Positions 8,600 to 9,531 of a stretch of 9,531 bases of DNA are shown here, one piece after another. Every line of letters starts with the position of its first letter. The stretch's first letter is position 1. A program made the translations under genes and the position numbers. Source of the DNA: Paracoccaceae bacterium (GTDB lineage: Bacteria > Pseudomonadota > Alphaproteobacteria > Rhodobacterales > Rhodobacteraceae); assembly GCA_024304875.1 (NCBI GenBank), contig JAMWZF010000097.1:1-9531 (forward strand). Reading direction: 5' to 3'. The notes beneath the pieces are model-generated. The model saw only the letters and a program-made list of their open reading frames with translations, did no database searches and was not told the DNA's origin.

Positions 8600-9133
8600 G
8601 TGGCGGGGGTGATGGCGCTGGGTGTGACGCTGGCCTTCGGGGCCGCCCTGGGCCTTCTGGGCCATGTCCTGTCGCGGCGGATCTGGCCCACGGTCGGGGC
8701 CGCGCTGGCGGGGCTGCTGCTCGGCTGGATCGTCTCGGACTACCTCTGTCTGCCGCTCGCGCGCGCCGGCCTGCCCGAGGGCGAGCAGGTGGTCACGGTG
8801 ACGCGCGAGGTCTCATCCCTCAAGCCCTGGAGCTACATCCTGCCGCCCGCCGTGCGGCTGGTTGCCATCGCGCCGGACCAGGCCGAACCCCACGGCATGG
8901 TCCGGGGCCAGCGGATCGTGCCGGTCCGGTTCGTCGGCCGGTCCGAGCCGGAACTGACGGTGCCGGTCCTCTTCGACTGCGTCGGACTGGCGCAGATGCC
9001 GATCACGGACCGCACCGCCTTTGGCGACGACGGGCGGGTCATCGACCCCGACTGGCTGCGGGTGGGCGAGGAGGACACCGTCCTTCAGGCCGCCTGCGCT
9101 GCCGAGAGTGCAACTCCGGGGGCGGAGAACTGA
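8600..9133 (+). CDS. Small membrane protein of unknown function, two N-terminal helices
   Basis: I do not recognise this protein. The GTG start at 8600 gives 177 residues; an ATG at 8612 (173 residues) is also possible, and neither has a well-spaced ribosome binding site (AGGGG at 8583-8587 is 12 bases from the GTG). Two hydrophobic segments, about 4-24 and 30-50, are separated by a short positive loop (LSRRIWP), suggesting a hairpin in the inner membrane. The remaining 120 residues look soluble and beta-rich (VVTVTREVSSLKPWSYILP, GQRIVPVRFVGRSEPELTVP), with two spaced cysteines (C127 and C166). It starts 26 bases after adk on the same strand, so it may belong to the acs-adk transcript. Codon use matches its neighbours, which supports a real gene. 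Membrane topology and function are inference only. Confidence 0.7.
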   Translation: MAGVMALGVTLAFGAALGLLGHVLSRRIWPTVGAALAGLLLGWIVSDYLCLPLARAGLPEGEQVVTVTREVSSLKPWSYILPPAVRLVAIAPDQAEPHGMVRGQRIVPVRFVGRSEPELTVPVLFDCVGLAQMPITDRTAFGDDGRVIDPDWLRVGEEDTVLQAACAAESATPGAEN

Positions 9134-9174
9134 TCGGCCTGTCGCTAGGGCCTCGAGCGGCCCAACTGCGATCA
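9131..9174. terminator. Inverted repeat between convergent genes, possible bidirectional terminator
   Basis: The gap between the membrane-protein stop (9131-9133) and the minus-strand small gene's stop (9172-9174) is symmetrical. TGATCG (9131-9136) mirrors CGATCA (9169-9174). A GC-rich stem GGGCC (9148-9152) with GGCCC (9159-9163) and a six-base loop sits in the centre. No T-run follows the central stem on either strand, so termination is inferred from position and symmetry. Confidence 0.4.
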
Positions 9175-9378
9175 GATGAAGCCGATCCTCTTGAGCGCGG
9201 AGGCCGCGGCGTCCCGGCGGGCCGGATCGGCGGACAGGACCTCCTTGTTCAGCGCGCTCACGATCTTGGTGAGTTTCTTTTCCCGGATCGTCCGTCGCAG
9301 GAAGGTCGGCACCTCGTCCTTTGACACGCCATTGACCAGCGCAACAGGATTGGTGTCGAGCATCGACATATCGACCAT
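9172..9378 (-). CDS. Small basic protein of unknown function (about 68 residues)
   Basis: I do not recognise a family. Read on the minus strand, the protein has a core with predicted helical character: DTNPVALVNGVSKDEVPTF, then RRTIREKKLTKIVSALNKEV, then SADPARRDAAASALKRIGFI at the C-terminus. It is lysine- and arginine-rich in the middle, has no hydrophobic helix or signal peptide, and is probably cytoplasmic. The frame is open to 9468, and several in-frame ATGs cluster at 9387, 9378, 9369 and 9363. I chose 9378 because a GGGGA precedes it by about eight bases on the minus strand; 9387 is nearly as good. The stretch upstream of 9387 includes a hairpin and reads poorly as protein. Evidence that it is real: natural-looking amino acid composition, no competing gene on the other strand, and a normal convergent junction with its neighbour. 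Confidence 0.6.
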   Translation of the reverse strand: MVDMSMLDTNPVALVNGVSKDEVPTFLRRTIREKKLTKIVSALNKEVLSADPARRDAAASALKRIGFI

Positions 9379-9450
9379 CTGGATCATCCCCAGTCCCAGT
9401 GATTCTCCCAGGCACAGGATAACGGCACCATGACAGGAGTCCCGCCTTTT

Positions 9451-9469
9451 CTTGCCGCACCGCGGCAAG
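9451..9469. terminator. Short perfect hairpin downstream of the right-edge minus-strand gene
   Basis: CTTGCCGC (9451-9458) and GCGGCAAG (9462-9469) form a perfect 8-bp stem with a three-base loop. It lies ten bases past the stop codon of the partial gene that enters from the right edge, and before the start of the small minus-strand gene. In the minus-strand direction the stem is followed by AAAA rather than T, so it is not a classic intrinsic terminator. A termination or RNA-end role is inferred from position. Confidence 0.4.
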
Positions 9470-9478
9470 GGCGCGGGG

Positions 9479-9531
9479 CTATTCGGCCGCCAGGCCCGTC
9501 ATCCGCATCTCGCCGCCGAGGAAACGGTGGG
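9479..9531 (-). CDS. C-terminal end of an unidentified gene entering from the right edge (partial)
   Basis: On the minus strand a frame is open from the window edge and ends with TAG at 9479-9481, giving HRFLGGEMRMTGLAAE as the last 16 residues. The amino acids look natural, and the stop is followed by a hairpin, which fits a gene end. Sixteen residues are too few to name a family. The other two minus-strand frames were not convincing, but a non-coding edge cannot be ruled out. Confidence 0.4.
   Translation of the reverse strand, partial: HRFLGGEMRMTGLAAE

Noticed and set aside
9379..9468. Extension of the small minus-strand protein up to 9468
   Set aside because: The segment overlaps a perfect hairpin, reads as unlikely protein, and better starts with an upstream G-rich site exist at 9387 and 9378.

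Overview
The window is GC-rich chromosomal DNA, with G or C at most third codon positions. It is packed with short-spaced or overlapping genes. The gene set (TRAP transporter, GcvT-type oxidoreductase, CaiB-type CoA transferase, acetyl-CoA synthetase) suggests a metabolically versatile alphaproteobacterium, most likely of the Rhodobacteraceae/Roseobacter type. That placement is inferred from gene families and composition; there is no rRNA or other taxonomic marker. No tRNA, rRNA, CRISPR array, insertion sequence or phage gene was seen.

Left block (1-4259, + strand): one probable operon. It opens with the C-terminal end of a GcvT-domain protein, probably an FAD-dependent dimethylglycine/sarcosine dehydrogenase-like enzyme. 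A class III CoA transferase follows, overlapping it by ATGA. Then comes a complete TRAP transporter: periplasmic binding protein (dctP type), small membrane subunit (dctQ type) and large permease (dctM type). dctQ and dctM overlap by ATGA, while dctP and dctQ are separated by 57 bases holding an 11-bp hairpin. The layout suggests uptake of an organic acid, possibly N-methylated or betaine-like, followed by CoA activation and oxidative demethylation. The substrate cannot be read from the sequence.

Middle (4260-5910): a minus-strand lipoprotein lytic transglycosylase of the MltB/SLT_2 type with a C-terminal peptidoglycan-binding domain converges on dctM across a 37-base gap filled by a hairpin. 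Its start faces acs across a 375-base intergenic region. That region holds a 10-bp palindrome, a repeated octamer and a GC-rich leader fold.

Right block (5911-9133, + strand): acetyl-CoA synthetase (acs), then a zinc-lid adenylate kinase overlapping it by ATGA, then a small two-helix membrane protein of unknown function. Acs releases AMP and adenylate kinase returns AMP to ADP, so the pairing makes metabolic sense.

End (9134-9531): a convergent minus-strand gene for a small basic protein of unknown function, and the last 16 codons of another minus-strand gene that runs off the window. Nothing here clearly amounts to a new system. The points most worth following up are the acs-adk coupling, the dctP-dctQ hairpin, the unassigned substrate of the left operon, and the two unrecognised genes at the right end.
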